Assembly (NCBI GenBank): GCA_017165825.1
Contig: CM029370.1
Span: 15,442,733-15,506,732 of the forward strand
DNA: 64,000 nt
Source of the DNA: Hepsetus odoe
Lineage: Eukaryota > Chordata > Actinopteri > Characiformes > Hepsetidae
Reading direction: 5' to 3'
The translations under genes were made by a program, and so were the position numbers. The notes beneath the pieces were generated by a model. That model had not been told where the DNA came from, did not search any database, and saw nothing but the letters and a program-made list of their open reading frames with translations. Positions 22,936-35,259 of this stretch are shown here, piece after piece (positions within the stretch are counted from its first letter, which is position 1; every line of letters starts with the position of its first letter).

Positions 22936-25443
22936 ACTCAACACACTGCGAGTCAGAGCACTGTTGTCTCTGCCGATGATACAGAGCCTTTAGGACATCT
23001 GGAAAGAGAGTGAGGCAGAGAGAGTTATACTCTTGTTTTAGTTATAGCATGGCATGAAATATTTAAGAGCAATTAGTTCACCTTATAAAGACTTACTAAA
23101 ATAAGTCAGAGCACCACTGTTAATCGGAAGTGAAACAATAGTACCTTCTGTCTCTTACGTGTAAGTATGAGTGTGTGTGTGTGTGTGTGTGTTGCTGTGG
23201 CTGTGTGTCCGCTGCTGCACGTTCAGTGGGGATTTCGTGTGGGTCTCTGAGACAGCTGTCTGCCTGTTATGTAAGGGGTGACACACACTATCACACAGGG
23301 GCCCAAGGGGGGCCCTGACCTATTTATGGGCCCCAAGCCTGTATTAGAACACTGGTCATATACAGTCCAAAAACAGACATATACACACAACCAAACACCA
23401 CACATATGCCCTGGCTTACAGCAACATGCACATTCCTCTTGCCCTTGCGTATATAGATGCAGCTTCACATACATTTCCCTTCTTGTTCATTTCCACCACT
23501 TGATACCGCACCTTTATGGATGACAAAAAATAAAAAACAGTGTGATATGCATGTCACCCCGGTTGTAGGGCGGTTCAGAAAGTGGACATGATACAGGCTT
23601 CTCTAAGACAATAAAAATGTGTGGAGAGGTCTTCAAAAGGCACCTTGGCACTTTTCATTGAAAATTCTGCTCAGCCTTTCAAAGCAGTGAATCACTTTAT
23701 CACTCCCAAATGCCTGATAGGTCAGTAGACTCTTTCTCAAACATATGGACCTACTGGACCAACACAGATCTCTCTGAATGAGGTCAATCCCCAAGCCCGT
23801 CAATCGCATCTGCACCGCTGGGTGTAAAGATCATGAAATGAAGGCCCCACAAGCTCCTGTGAGCACTGGGCTCTGTCTTCAACTGGCCTGTCACAATGGG
23901 AATCCCTCCTTTCTGAGCTAGAGGACTGGTTGCTCCATAACCACGTTCTCTGACAAACAAGACAAGCCAGATGCTCCTCAATGGATATAACCTACTGAGC
24001 TTCTTTTCTACATGGAGCTCCATCTATCTACAGAAAACATAGTAGCTTATATTAAGTACCATATATCTTTTACTATGACAGAATTATAATGTTTATGGAA
24101 ACTTTCTTTCTTTTTTGGTTATTTTCTCCTTTATTTTTCTTACTCTGATATGGAAGCTGTGTCAGCAAAAAAAAGGGGGATGAGGTGGGCAAAACCTGTG
24201 TCTTGTTTGGGACGAGAGAGTGAGCGGGTGTTTGAGTGTGAAAATGTGTGATCTCAGAACATTCTGATCATGTGTGTCTGCGTGTGGCACTCACTTGTCC
24301 ATGCATTCTGCACTGCAGCCTGCCAACTTTGTACTCACCCCCAATAATAAAGGCTATCGGAGTTAAGAATGTGTTCGTGTTTTACTGCTCTGCTTAGCTT
24401 TTTTTTACACCAACACCACATCCAATGTTTGCCTAATAGCATTCATACCGGGAGCACTGGGAGCACCAACGTGGTTAGAAGTTGTTAATTTTCTAGGAAA
24501 GATCATGTCAAAATGAAATTGAAGTTTAGTTAACACCCGAGCACACGTTAGTGTAAACATTTAGTCTAACCAAACATTAGTTTAAAAGCACAATTGAAAC
24601 GAAGTCATTTCCAGTTACTCCAGTTATTTGTGATGTGTCCCTCTATGTGTGCTGTGGACATGCATGAAGAATAAGAAAATCTCTCTTACCCATGGTATTA
24701 AGATCAATTTAAAAGGAGGTGTGGAAAAGACACAATTGTCCCTCCAGAACACTCATTTTTAAGCAGGAAAGCAATTCATTGGCTATAAACAAGTCAACCA
24801 ATTACTTGTGGTCACTCAGCACACATATTGGCTGTAGGTCAGCACTTTTCTTTGCTTTTTGGTGTCTTTAAAAAGTTTTCAAGACCAAGCATTCTTTCAC
24901 CGTCCATTTTTTCTATGTCAGAGAGTGTCCACAACCTTTAGCAGCACTGCGGAGACTGAGTGCACCGTGAATGTTCATGCTCTTGCTGTTCCCAGTATGA
25001 ATGTATGGCAAAGTCTTTATACTCACTCACAATATACTTACAATGACTTATGGGAGCTGATGTCCTCTTCAAAAATTTGACTGTATAATTTCCAGTTAGT
25101 TCCTGTAAAGATAAACTGTAAACCAGAATAAACCTAGAAGACTATGCAGTTTCTGGTAAAGAAATCTTTAAAGAATTTTTTCTTATTTACCTATCTGGAT
25201 CTTATCATGGATGTAAATTCTGTTTATTTAAAGTTTAAACAGTGCTTGCATGTATGTGTTGTTGGTATTACAGTGCAAAGTTACAGATAAAATATAAAAG
25301 GAAACTAAGATTTGAGGTTTTTTGGTATGTCAGACTTAAATGTAATGCTCAGCTAATTCCTAATCGCAAACCTTTCATTTCAACTCAAACTTTAACATTA
25401 ATTCTATGTGACGTGATGTTTTTTCTACCTGATGGAAAGATTC
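22936..25443. other. Non-coding, nothing recognised
   Basis: It contains a short GT tract at 23168-23192. Two minus-strand frames at 23633-24023 look vaguely protein-like. A short block at 23725-23755 (TTTCTCAAACATATGGACC) resembles one at 39097-39122 (TTTCTCAAATACATGGACC), so both may come from an unnamed dispersed repeat. Confidence 0.35.
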
Positions 25444-25445
25444 AA

Positions 25446-25471
25446 ACACACACACACACACACACACACAC
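25446..25471 (+). repeat. (AC)n microsatellite
   Basis: A perfect AC run of 13 units. Confidence 0.9.
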
Positions 25472-25609
25472 CCACTGAATCTTGTACATTTTCTTATTAT
25501 AACATAAATCACATCCACTACTTATGTTATTTATCTCTAACCCTGCCATACACCACACACCCTTTCACCCGGTGAAATGGCAGGCTTGCTTGTTTTGTGG
25601 TTTGTTCTT

Positions 25610-25611
<2 letters not shown>

Positions 25612-25684
<73 letters not shown>
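25612..25684 (+). repeat. (GT)36 perfect microsatellite
   Basis: More than 70 bases of uninterrupted GT. The open frames on both strands through 25524-25945 are largely made by this run. Confidence 0.97.
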
Positions 25685-25687
<3 letters not shown>

Positions 25688-26434
25688 TGCCAGCTCATTG
25701 GAAATACAATTGCAGCTGACAGTTATGTGGATCGTCAGGACAACGCTGCGGCAGGGCAAAGACGAAAACACACTAATCAGACACCCACAAACACAAGCAC
25801 ACTACGAAGATGTTGTCACATCACAGATGCACTCTCACGCACGTCTCAGGGCCAAACCAGTAAATCCTTTGAACGTCAGGTTGAACCGAGGGAGGTTATT
25901 ATTACTGCACAGACAGCTGGCTGGATGCCTCTAAATGTTATTTAAAATGCCAGGCCCTTCACAGCTCATGCAAGGAAGTCATGCAGGAATGAAAGTTATT
26001 GAAGACACAGCGATAAGAAAAGATACAAAGAGAATGGGAGAAAAATGAGTGATTCATAAGCGGAGTGTGAGATTTGTGCTGAGAGTGCAAGGTTCCTTTT
26101 CTTTTGAGCTCACACTGAGACACACATACTAAGCCTGGGATAAGAACACTATGACTCTCAGAGTACATTTAAAGTGCCTTTGTAGACATGGTGCACTGTG
26201 CTTTTATTTTATTCAAGAGATCTAAGTGTTAAAAAATAATATCAAAAAACTGTTTGCTGTAAAGTTGGCTTAATGGTAAAAACATTGCTTTAACCTAATG
26301 CCACAAACCTGCGGGACAAGAGTGTTTAGCCCTAGTTTTGGAGAACGGCTGTTCAGCACAGTTTTACCTAAGCAGATGTCCCCTTCTTTTTCAGGTTTGG
26401 TGAATTTGAGCCGAAAACTCACCAACAGCTCACC

Positions 26435-26470
26435 AAACATAGAGCTCTTACAGCTAAGAGCTCTATGTTT
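26435..26470. repeat. Perfect 16-bp inverted repeat with CAGC loop
   Basis: AAACATAGAGCTCTTA (26435-26450) and TAAGAGCTCTATGTTT (26455-26470) are exact reverse complements separated by CAGC. A further 9-bp pair, GTTTGGTGA near 26395 and TCACCAAAC at 26430-26438, overlaps the left arm. No known RNA family is recognised. Confidence 0.85.
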
Positions 26471-27705
26471 GCCATCATAAAAAGCAAGATAAGATAAAAG
26501 TTCAATATAAGGCCCTGAGGGTGCACACTGAAGGAAACCTTTGTCTTGTCTGTAGTCTTATCACAGAGAAAATGACTTACCCAGAGCAAAGACAACAGGG
26601 AACACACTATATGTGTTAAACTGAGTTTTTTGCCCTTTTTATGACCCTGTGACCCCGACCTTGGCATCCTCCCCTTTTACACTGTTGCCAGGTAACAGGG
26701 GAGGTATTGCCATTCCTTCAGGTTAGAAGAACTATGCTTGGACCCTCTACCCATGTGAGCAAGCTTTTTTTTGTAGCCGCCTGTGTTCATTAATAGGAAG
26801 AGGCTCTCTGGAGAGGATAAAGCTCATTATAGAGCTGCAGCTCATTTGGGTGCTGCGTTTTTCATTTGGGATCCTTCCTCTGCAGCTTGGCCTCTGTCGA
26901 CACCTTTTCCTGATTTGGATGGCAAGAATTCCCCACCTCAATCTTTTTTCTTTCCCAACTTAACCACCCACCAGGGACAGAGACAGAGAGAGTGAGAGAG
27001 AAGGACCCATCCCTCTTTTCTTTGTGGCTTGCTGGTCTGCTAATGAGCCTTGATAATGAGTCTCTGTCAAACACACGCTTTCTCTCATGAATAGATATCT
27101 TCTAAAAGTGTCTCAGACACCCATTTATTGTTTGAAAGAGGTGGAAACTCTAATGTCTTCACACTTCTTCTGGTTTGTTGGACGGCAATTCAACTTTCTA
27201 GTAGCCTTCTGATTCAATGTACTGTCCTAATTTTGTACCATAATGAGCATACAATGCTTGTTAACCACTTCGACAAGCTTTGAAACATGCAAGTTGTGAA
27301 AAACTACACCATTCCACGCTTGGCAGAGCTTCTATCCAGAGAGATAAGAATGGCCAGAAAATAGTAGTATTCGTCTATTTCGAGGTCTTCCAGTCAGTGT
27401 GCTGGGCAAGGTGTGGGCTGTGAAGTTTTGCTAGCAGTAAAGGAAATTCCTCATTTGAGAGGCTAAATAACAAGGGTACGAATTCAAAAACAGATGAAAA
27501 AATTGTATATTTGTATTCCAGTGTGACTTTCTTTCAGTTACAGCTAGTTTGGGTAACATTAGCTTATTCCTTCCTAACTGATTTAACAGCATCATGTCTG
27601 AAGCTTCTAAGTAGTGGAAGAGACTTCTCCTGACCATGGCCTGACATGGCCCACCCAGTACCAGTGCTAACAACACTAACCAAACTGACATAGAGGAGGT
27701 ACACT
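26471..27705. other. Non-coding, possible conserved element
   Basis: No exon is recognised. Bases 26780-26960 are free of known repeats, balanced in composition and contain several short AT-rich homeodomain-like cores. They could be a conserved regulatory element, but this is only an impression from composition. Confidence 0.25.
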
Positions 27706-27706
27706 G

Positions 27707-27830
27707 GGGTGGTGGTGCTCAAGTGGTAGGGTACTGACCTATGGATCGAGAAGTCCCAGGTTTAAATCCCACCACCATTGGGTTCCTGAGCAAGACCCTT
27801 AACCCTGAATTGCTTACATTTGCACCATTA
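27707..27830 (+). mobile_element. SINE family B, head portion, in inverted pair
   Basis: The head GGTGGTGCTCAAGTGGTAGG is a tRNA-like start with one changed base, followed by CAGGTTTAAATCCCACC (B-box-like) and CTGAGCAAGACCCTTAACCC. It runs into an oppositely oriented copy of the same family. Family B differs from family A in its body and in its tail, which is GAAGTCGCTCTGGATAAGAG-like when present. Confidence 0.7.
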
Positions 27831-27987
27831 GCACCATTTAGTGGGCACTCTTATCCAGAGCGACTTCTATGTCCTAATATTAAGGGGGACAGTCCCCCTG
27901 GAGCAATTCAGGGTTAAGGGTCTTGCTCAAGGGAACCATAAGCCATAAGTCCATAGAAAGGTACCCTACCACTAGACCACCCCAATC
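27831..27987 (-). mobile_element. SINE family B, inverted partner
   Basis: On the minus strand it reads GGGGTGGTCTAGTGGTAGGG, then CTTGAGCAAGACCCTTAACC, CAGGGGGACTGTCCCCC and the tail GTCGCTCTGGATAAGAGTGC. With the neighbouring plus-strand copy it makes two arms of about 90 bases that could fold on each other. Confidence 0.75.
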
Positions 27988-28079
27988 TCTGCACCCCTAC
28001 AATTCACTCATTAGTGCCAAACCAACAACCTGTCTCTTAATGTGGCCAAAACTAGAGATGGTTGTTGAGGAGGAGGCCA

Positions 28080-28262
28080 TGTTGCGATCACTTTTGTTGT
28101 TTTTGCACAGTATGTTATACTGTTGAACTGTCTGCACTTGTTCTGTTTTATGTCAAGTTCTATGTTGTCTTATGTGTAGCACTACAGTCCTGGAGGAATG
28201 TTGTTTTTGTTTCACGATATACTGTGTATAATGCTGATATGACAGTAAAACTATATGACTAT
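28080..28262 (+). mobile_element. LINE 3' UTR fragment
   Basis: It shares with 9460-9655 the blocks TTGCAC...TGTCTGCACTTGT, AGTCCTGGAGGAATGTTG and ATGACAGTAAAAC in the same order. It is truncated at its 5' side. Confidence 0.65.
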
Positions 28263-28658
28263 AATTCAGCTCAGCTTGACCTTAATTGCCTTGACTCATG
28301 TTAAACTAACATAAATGCCTAAAATCAAAATAGGACACGCTTCTTTTGGGAATCACAAAGCTCTCATATATATTTTTTTTCTTTAAAAGAGCATCTGCCA
28401 AAAACCGCAAGCATAAATCACCTCTTCTTGCAAAATTCTGCAGTAAACTATGTGTAGAATTCACATTTGAAGAGTGATTAAATTGTGTTCACAGATAAAC
28501 GTCTATTCAGATCAATACGTTAGTGTCTCTGCTACAGAGCTGAATTCAGCTTGATCTGTGAAGGTGGCCCCAAACAGAGGGCAGTGGGGAGAAGCTGGCT
28601 GTGTTATTGGCACCTGTCGGTGCCTTTATGACTTCTAGCTTAGACTTGCTGTCTTCTC

Positions 28659-28815
28659 GGGGCAGCGGTGGCCTAGTGGTTAAGGAGTTGGTGCCAGTAT
28701 CAGAAGGTTGTGGGTTTGAATCCCAGACCAGTAGGTCGCATTGAGGTACCTCTGAGCAAGGTACCATCCCCATCACTGCTTCCTGTGTGCTTTCAATAAC
28801 TGCCTCCTGCAGCCA
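28659..28815 (+). mobile_element. tRNA-derived SINE (family A), 3'-truncated
   Basis: The head GTGGCCTAGTGGTTAAGGAG, B-box GGTTTGAATCCC, and GAGCAAGGTACCATCCCCAT are clear. It stops after CTGCCTCCTGCAG and lacks the AGTCACTTTCACTTT end. Confidence 0.85.
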
Positions 28816-29037
28816 CTTTTAAGAATTGTTGTTTGACAGACTTAAACAAGCAGCGATGAAATGATGAAAATCCCAGTCTCTTTGGAAGCATGTACACTAT
28901 ACATTTACAACTGCTTGTTTGGGTGCATTGGAGAGTGTGAGAATGTGAGTGTCAGTAGGGATGTGTAGCATGCATAGCCTTGGGATGGAGGATTTATGTC
29001 TTTATCAGTTAACAATTACATTCTAAATATAACTTAG

Positions 29038-29376
29038 ACACACACGCACACACACACACGCATGCATGCATGCACAAACACAGTGTCATGCTTATAAAGC
29101 ATAACACAGTGTGTTGCAGTGTGTGCTTCTCCCTGGCCCATATTAGTCAGTGGGCTTTTTGCACAGGGTACTTTTCTTCCTTGGGTGAGAGATTTAAACT
29201 GATGGCCTGAAATTAAAACTCAATATACTGTACACTTGTCTGTCACTCCTGGCAGCTCTGAAAGACAAGCGCAACACTAGAACACTGCAGCACATACTGT
29301 GCTGTCTGATTATTTATTCCGCATCTTTTCAGTCTGCAAGGGTTGAAGACAATGTGGTAAATATGAAAGAAAGAGC

Positions 29377-29408
<32 letters not shown>
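29038..29408 (+). repeat. Short AC/CATG and (GA)n tracts
   Basis: An AC and GCAT tract at 29038-29074 and a (GA)n run at 29379-29408, separated by unremarkable sequence. Confidence 0.7.
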
Positions 29409-29410
<2 letters not shown>

Positions 29411-30480
29411 AGAAAACATCCAAATCTAATGCCAAAAACCTGGTCCAAACATCATAAAATAATCAAAAAATGTGGCAAATGTAATTACAGTTTATCGTAG
29501 CTGCAGTCTTTTGAACCAAATGCAAAGTTTTATTAAACTTATCTTATTCTTAACCGTATTGTTAAACATGTGAAAGTGATTTCATAAAGTATGAAGCTGT
29601 CACATGCAGTCAGGATAAACAGTTAAGATAATGGAAAGATTGTTTTTAAATTACGGTGATAAGAACTGTTTACAAGTGGATTACATATTAATTATTAATT
29701 AATTATTAGGAATCTTTCGAAGTTTGAAAATAGCTTTTTGAGGGTCTCCGAAAAAACCCATTTCTAACCCATCACTCCACAGTGAGACAGATTCAATTAA
29801 AAATAAAAAAGAAAGAAGATTTTTTGTGAAGAATTATGCTTGGAGAAGATAGTGTATCCTAGCATAAATGGACCCATAAGATCATCATTGACAGAACAAT
29901 TAGCTCTGAATTATTCTTTCTGCTAACTGAATCTGAAGAGAAAGTGGGACATGCAGCATGCCAGCCCTAAGCACACGAGTCATTCAACCAAAAAAATGGT
30001 AAAAAATAAATAAATAAATAAATAAAGTTAATGTTATGTAATGCCAAGTTAAAGTGTTGGCCTTAACCTAATTCAAATATTGTCAAAGGACCTTAGGTAT
30101 AGAGTTTAATGCAGAACCTGCTGACGTTCCAGGGTAAAACATGCTGAAATTCCTCCAACCTGATTTGCAGGACTGACTACAGTTAATGTGTAATTGCTGT
30201 GATATATAGTTTAATTAATAACTGCATGAGGGAATGAGACCAGATACCATCTTATATTTATGAAATACAGAAATGTATTTCAGGTACCTCTGTATAAGGA
30301 GGGATATGAACTTGTCTCAGTTTATTGTGAGTTAGAAAAATTTTTAATTAACTTGGATTTTCAAGGCAATGACAATAACAATATCAATAATAATGTCTTC
30401 ACACCTCTTCCATAGAACCACCCAAATCTCAGACACCCTTACATAGACAATCTAGCATTAATCAGTTTCCAGGCCTTGTA
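29409..30480. other. Non-coding, AT-rich
   Basis: No exon is recognised. It contains an (AAAT)n run at 30004-30027 and AT-rich stretches near 29690-29710 with tandem ATTAATTA. Confidence 0.35.
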
Positions 30481-31594
30481 CAGCCTTGGCTAAAAGTTTT
30501 GAGAATCACAAAAATACTAATTTTCACAAAGTTTGCTGCCTTGGTTTTTATGAGGGTGATTAGCATAAACTCCAGAATGTCATGAAGATGACCCAGTGAA
30601 TTGCAGTTATTTGCAAAGTCCCTCTTTGGCATGCAAATGAACTAAATCCAAAAAAACCCATTTTCACTGCATTTCAGGCACAAAAGTACTTTCTGACATT
30701 ATCGCAGTGATCCTCTCATTAACACAGATGAGAGTGTTGAGGAGGACAAGGCTGGAGATCACTCTGTCATGCTGTCAAGTTGACTGAGTTAGAATGGGAG
30801 ACTGGATGGTTTAAAAGGAGGGTGGTGCTTGAAATCATTGCTCTTCCTCTGTTCACCATGGTTACCTACAAGGAAGCACATACAGTCATCATTGCTTTGC
30901 AAAAAAAGGGCTTCACAGGCAAGGACATTGATGATGTTAAGATTGTCCCTTCGACCAATCTGATTATGTGATTATCAAGAACTTCAGGGAGAGAGGTTCA
31001 GTTGTTGTTCAGTTGAAAAGGCTTCAGGATGCCCAAGAAAGTCCAGCAAGTGGCAGGACCGTCTTCTAAAGTTGATTCAGCTGCAGGATTGTGGTCCCAC
31101 CAGTGCAGAGCTTGCTCAGGAATGGCAACAGGCAGGTCTGCATCTGCCCGCACAGTGAGGCAAAAATTTTTGGAGGATGGCCTGGTGTCAAGAAGGGCAG
31201 CAAATAAGCCACTTCAAGAAAAACATCAAGGACAGACTGATATTCTGCAAAAGGTTCAGGGATTGAACTGTTGAGGACTGGGGCAAAGTCATTTTCTCTG
31301 ATAATCCACTTTTTGATTCTTTTGGTCATGCAGAAAAAAGATTGTCTGTAGAAGAAACGTTATCATCACTCCTGTGTCATGCCAACACTAAAGAATCCAA
31401 GATCATTAATGAGGGGTTGCTTCTCAGGCAAGGAAGTGTGCTCATTCACAATTTTGCTGAACAACACAGCCATGAATAAAAAATGCCATCCAAGAAAGTA
31501 TACCATAGAAACATCTGACAAGAAGATCAATAAACAATGAAGCAGCAAACGTGAAAATCATTGCTGTCGATCTCAAAACCTTTGGCCAGGGCTG
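30481..31594 (+). mobile_element. Tc1-like transposon with intact ends, dead transposase
   Basis: It starts CAGCCTTGGCTAAAAGTTTT and ends with the complement of CAGCCCTGGCCAAAGGTTTT, so both terminal inverted repeats are present. It is bounded by TA on each side (30479-30480 and 31595-31596), the Tc1/mariner target. Length is 1114 bp. The plus strand has pieces of a transposase: TYKEAHTVIIALQKKGFTGK in the N-terminal DNA-binding part and AGLWSHQCRACSGMATGRS farther on. Frameshifts, stops and deletions make it non-functional. The outer ends match a well-known fish Tc1 type with CTTGGCCAAAAGTTTTGAGA ends. Confidence 0.85.
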
Positions 31595-31888
31595 TAGTCT
31601 GTTTCGAATAACACAAGTGGTTCTTTCATTATTAAAGTTGTGATTATTTGGCAAGACAATTTAATTAATACAGCTCAATTGATATGCAAAGTCAATTCAA
31701 AATACTCCACGTGTGCAAAAATACAGTCAAAAAAGGAAAAGATTAATTAAAATGATAAGACTGAGCTTAGTGAATGGAATAAATCCTCAAATTCTGATAT
31801 AAAGATGGGAACAGATGGGTTCTCTGACAGGTAAGGCTTCGCTCCAATGCTTCTGTAGATTGCAAGTCTTATAGTGTCTGTGTGCGCG

Positions 31889-31917
31889 CATGTGTGTGTG
31901 TGTGTGTGTGTGTGTGT
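31889..31917 (+). repeat. (GT)n microsatellite
   Basis: A GT run of about 14 units. Confidence 0.9.
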
Positions 31918-32624
31918 ACAGTGAAGGTGTGAGTGCATATTTCAAAAAGTTTGTTCTGTTTTTATATCCTTGCCTTCCCTCTCTTCTTCTCATCATTCAG
32001 AATGCTGATTCAGCAACTGAGAGACAGGGGGACTGCAGGCCACATGCAGACCACTGACCCAATTTCTCTCTTTACCCCCCCAACTCCCCTCAAAACTCCC
32101 CACCCCTCCTCCTCCTCCCCCTCACCATCCACTACCCCTCTGCTCTTTTCTCACAATGCCCCTTATTTGAAGTTCAGGTCACTGTGGTGTGTTTATTTAA
32201 TTATTTTGTTCAAAGACTTGGTTTTTCCCTTAAGGGAAATGGATCGGGTACAGCACGAGTAAGAAACAAGCTGCAAGTCAACACAGCTCAGCCATATAAT
32301 CATAAGATAAATGATTAAGAAATGCAGGTATTATTATCGCTGCAGTGTTTTGACATGATAAGTAAACAGTCAGATTCAGTTTCCTATGTAATGTAATTGT
32401 AGTTGACCATGAAAATGTCTATATGGATATTTGTCTGTAATACATTTTCATTTATCATTGCTTTGTGCCCTATAATATCCAACATGGATTATGCACATAC
32501 ATAATAAACCTGCTAAAAATGCATTATGTGTTAATCAATTCAATTCTCTGCTTTACCACTGAGATTTAGGCAAAAATAAAAGAAATTACAAGCAAATTAC
32601 CATCAAAATAATTCTAAACAATAA

Positions 32625-32890
32625 TGCTATACTTGGTTGTTAAAAAACATCCAACCCTTGGCACCCTAAACAGGCCACCATTCTATTACTGGGTAGGCAT
32701 TTTGTCACACCTAGGGGGAAATTTAGCATCCCCAATGAATCTGGTATACATGACTGTGGGAGGAAACCGGAGCTCCTTGAAGAAACCCATGCAGACACAG
32801 GGAGAACATGCAAACAACCAAGAGGGAATCAAACTCAGAATCTTCACGGCCCTCATCAACAGTACTAACCACTACTCCACCTGTCAAACA
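32625..32890 (-). mobile_element. SINE-like repeat, antisense
   Basis: The blocks TGTGGGAGGAAACCGGAGCT, AGACACAGGGAGAACATGCA and a tRNA-like end (AGTACTAACCACTACTCCAC, the complement of an A-box-like segment) identify a common fish tRNA-derived repeat in reverse orientation. Its head is at the right end. Confidence 0.7.
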
Positions 32891-33449
32891 ACATCATAAA
32901 ATCTTAGTTTAAAACAAAATTCAAGCCAGGTCCCAGTCATTTTGCCATTTTAGCCAGAGTAAAGAAACCAAACTGGTGTAAGAAATTTACACATATCTAA
33001 AAATGAAGGGAGAAATATATCAAGTGGGGATGCTCCCAGACAGGTATGCTGCATGACACAATTCAGCAATTTTTCCTAAAGTAACATTCAAGTTCAACAT
33101 AGAAATTGGAACAGAAAGTGCCATTAGTGAGATTTGGCATGTTTTTTTTTTTTTTTAAATATATACTTTTGGCCCATGAAGAGTGTGCTGTGAGTGTCCA
33201 TATTTTTTGAGAGCTATTTACTGTAGTTACTAAGTGTAGTAAGTGTATTAAATCTTTCATCAGCAGCCCCTTTCATTTGTATTGAGCCTTTTTGCTCACT
33301 TTTTGGTAGAACCGCTCAAGTGATTCAAATATAAATGTTCTCATTATGGCGTTTTCACCTATGGGCTTTAAAAGCATGATAAAGCTCTACAGAGATGAGT
33401 ACGGAACAGGTCTGTTCAGATCTACATGAAAGCTAGAGAGAGAAGCTGC

Positions 33450-33512
<63 letters not shown>
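33450..33512 (+). repeat. (GA)n microsatellite
   Basis: A GA run of about 25 units within a wider purine-rich block (33430-33590). Confidence 0.95.
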
Positions 33513-33515
<3 letters not shown>

Positions 33516-34006
33516 GCTATATGGAGAGAGATAGCGAAAGGGAGGGTAGAGAGAGAGGAACAGAGGAAGAGAGTGGAAGCAAGAGGTTGAGAACCTTGCC
33601 TTGTGCTGCAGGCATGTGCTAAAAACAGTTCCCGCTTCAGCAATCAATAAAAAAGAGACTGAGAAAGAGCACAGAAAAGAGAAATCACACATAGCTGCAT
33701 GTTTTTCCCCATAGATGGACTCCGCTTTTCTACTTCACAGTTTAAACTGGGGATTTAAATGGAAACATGCATGTATAAGAGATTGGGAAAGATAAAGAAA
33801 CAGACACAGAAGCTATAAGAATGGTTTAAGCAAAGCTTATCTCTTATCTCCACAAGGAAAATACATGTAGACCACGCATACACTCATAGTGTCTGCAGCT
33901 TTGTATTGGTTTCATTTGTTATGTTTGTTGTATTGTTTGTGTTTTCATCTGTCCAAAACATGCCACTGGACTGACCAAGAAGGCCACCAGAAGTGAATAT
34001 TTCCTG

Positions 34007-34730
34007 GTGACTCAGAGGCCACCAAGCTGGGTAGTACTGCTATACTGCAGCTACAAAGCTTCCTTTAGATTATCTTTACACTGCAGACATGAAGCTTCCT
34101 GGAGCAGCCCCCTAATCACATTTACACAGCAGCTCCAAGCTACCTGACCCATCCATCTAAACAACTTACCAATAGAGCTATGACACTACCTGGCCACCTC
34201 TGCAGCTATGACTCAGGCAAGCCACCTCAGCAACTCTACTAGGTAGCCATGAGTCTTTTGAGGCCGGCCACCTGAGCAACTCTAAACTGTAGCTTTGAGT
34301 CTTTGCAGGCCAACCCCAAGACAGAAATCTACTCTGTAGCTTAGAGTCTTTCCAGACCAGCCACCTTAGCATCTTTAAAGTGTAGCCATGAGCTTTTCAG
34401 GCTGTCACCTGAGCAACTCTAAACTGTAACTATGAGTCTTTCATGGCTGTCACCAGAGCAACTCTAAACTGTAGCTATAAGTCATTTCAGGTCAGCCCCA
34501 TGACAAAAATCTATTCTGCAGCTTAGAGTCTTTCCAGACCAGCCACCTGAGCATCTTTAAACTGTAGCCATGAGTCTTTCCAGGCTGGCCATCTGCACAC
34601 CTCTACATTGCAGGTACAAGATTGAATTTGTCCACATCAGCAATTTTATATTGGAGCCATAGCTTCCTGTACTCACCAGAGTGACCCTAGACTGCAGTTA
34701 TGAGGCTTACTAAGCCAGCCTGGTGCCAAA
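34007..34730. repeat. Minisatellite, ~46-bp unit with 182-bp higher-order period
   Basis: A unit of about 45-46 bases, containing CACCTGAGCAACTCTAAACT, GTAGC and ATGAGTCTTTCCAGGC, is repeated about 15 times with divergence. Best-preserved units are at 34260-34600; outer units, from about 34040 and to about 34730, are more decayed. The four-unit block starting GACAGAAATCTACTCTG at 34320 recurs at 34502, giving a second-level period of 182 bases. No coding frame is preserved across units. Confidence 0.85.
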
Positions 34731-35259
34731 TCAGCACCATAAAAATACAACATTCATGCTAAATGTTTTATTGCTATCCTCATGTTAAGCATGCAAACGT
34801 ACTCTCATTCAATAACCACATTACAACAATCCCAGCTCATAAGGAAATCTTCACATTCTTCACATTCCAAAAGTGAGCTTTGTTCCCGCCTTATGCACCA
34901 GTACACATAATGAGGATAAGTACAGAAATGCATACATGGCCATTTTCTTTCTTTGAGGCTGTTTTGACTGTTCAGCGCTATCTTTGTGCAGCATGTGTCA
35001 CAGTAATTCCTAATCCTGCACTTGGCATGATGATGGAGTAGCACCACTCAGAGATAAACGCCAGTGCTTTGGCTCCCCTTCGCTCTTATGCCCAATGGGA
35101 CTGAAGATTTGCCATTTACATGGCTGACCTAAATTGGTCAGATCTTATTATAAATTAGCCTGCGGCATTGCTCTGCATTTGACTAAGGGAGGTGTTGAGG
35201 ACCTCACTGAACATCAATACTATGGAAATCGTATTATATGTGCTCACTTGCATACACTC
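34731..35259. other. Non-coding, nothing recognised
   Basis: No exon or named repeat was seen. Confidence 0.3.
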
